From Lachnospiraceae bacterium (GTDB lineage Bacteria; Bacillota; Clostridia; Lachnospirales; Lachnospiraceae): 64,000 nt of DNA. Made by a program: the position numbers and the translations under genes. Of the stretch, positions 63,749-64,000 are shown one piece after another. Position 1 is the stretch's first letter; each line of letters begins with the position of its first letter. Where the stretch lies: contig JAETQI010000013.1 in NCBI GenBank assembly GCA_021770755.1, forward strand, positions 28,052-92,051, given 5' to 3'. The notes under the pieces are model-generated. The model did not search any database. It worked only from the letters and a program-made list of their open reading frames with translations, and was not told the origin of the DNA.

Positions 63749-64000
63749 TTAGTCCTCGCGGCTTCTCGCGGTGATGATCCACGGTGCGGGATCGGATTTG
63801 AACGTGTTGTTGCTGCGGAGTTTTGTCACGGATACCTGTATCGTCTCCACATCGGCAAGTCCAAGATCGTGTAAAGTATCCGGCAGGGCGGCAGCCGTCT
63901 TGAAGTCGAGCGTGTAGATGACCACATTGATGTTCGGGTTCAGCTTTGTGAGACATTCCAGCTCCTGCTCCGTGCTTGCCGATGCAACCAGAAATACCAG
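63749..64000 (-). CDS. C-terminal part of a precorrin-6 methyltransferase (CbiT/CbiET-like), 5' end outside window
   Basis: The minus frame is open from the right edge to a TAA at 63749, giving 83 residues. The ASASTEQELECLTKLNPN, VVIYTLDFKTAAAL, VETIQVSVTKLRSNNTF and final PAPWIITARS segments follow the last strands of CbiT, the decarboxylating precorrin-6B C15-methyltransferase, in which VQVSVxR/K...PVYIIxA is typical. It may be stand-alone CbiT or the C-terminal half of CbiET. It implies cobalamin synthesis genes lie to the right. Confidence 0.65.
   Translation of the reverse strand: MVFLVASASTEQELECLTKLNPNINVVIYTLDFKTAAALPDTLHDLGLADVETIQVSVTKLRSNNTFKSDPAPWIITARSRED

Overview
The window reads as chromosome of a low-to-medium GC Firmicute, most likely a gut Lachnospiraceae/Clostridia member. 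The support is the thrS T-box leader, strong AGGAGG ribosome sites, the eno-secG-rnr-smpB order, YtrA-type GntR/ABC cassettes, an SpoIIE-type phosphatase, and several carbohydrate-active enzymes. No rRNA, tRNA, CRISPR array, transposase or phage gene is visible.

Layout. 1-5.5 kb: a glycan operon (3' part of a GH94 phosphorylase, a GH3 beta-glycosidase, a GH35-like enzyme). 5.5-5.95 kb: a gene-poor scar with an AI-2E-transporter-like remnant and a GC-rich triple-hairpin element. 5.96-10.9 kb: two-component system plus an FtsX-type ABC transporter. 11-13.5 kb: DUF1349 protein (minus strand), pRiA4b-like protein, radical SAM protein. 13.5-15.6 kb: T-box-controlled threonyl-tRNA synthetase lacking a TGS domain. 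15.6-17.6 kb: GntR-ABC cassette. 17.6-20 kb: AraC regulator divergent from a GH4 alpha-galacturonidase (lplD type).

20.1-41.1 kb is the most distinctive part: one long same-strand run. It holds a trimodular NRPS ending in a reductase (A-T-C-A-T-C-A-T-R), a MATE exporter fused to an RsbW-like kinase domain, a membrane acyltransferase and a phosphopantetheinyl transferase whose frame runs on into a DUF6485 protein. A VOC protein, a MIF-type tautomerase, a STAS antagonist and a second NRPS (C-A-T-R) follow. It ends with a membrane PP2C phosphatase, an RsbW-like kinase and a cyclic-nucleotide-binding protein. The biosynthetic genes are thus interleaved with every part of a partner-switching circuit except a sigma factor, and one kinase domain is welded to the likely exporter. 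The product is predicted to be a small peptide aldehyde, or something derived from one.

41.2-50.4 kb: malQ, a divergent PaaK-like ligase, a sugar-binding lipoprotein paired with a chemoreceptor, thiamine pyrophosphokinase, a CmpB-like membrane protein and a serine hydrolase. 50.5-54.4 kb (minus): a heterodimeric BmrCD-like ABC exporter preceded by a 28-codon leader ORF and a terminator, which looks like translation-coupled attenuation. 54.5-63.7 kb: a beta-CASP metallo-beta-lactamase with a long C-terminal extension, gpmI, eno, secG, rnr and smpB. The window ends in the 3' part of a cobalamin-type methyltransferase gene on the minus strand. An ~85-bp hairpin element occurs twice, just upstream of the first NRPS and of thiN.
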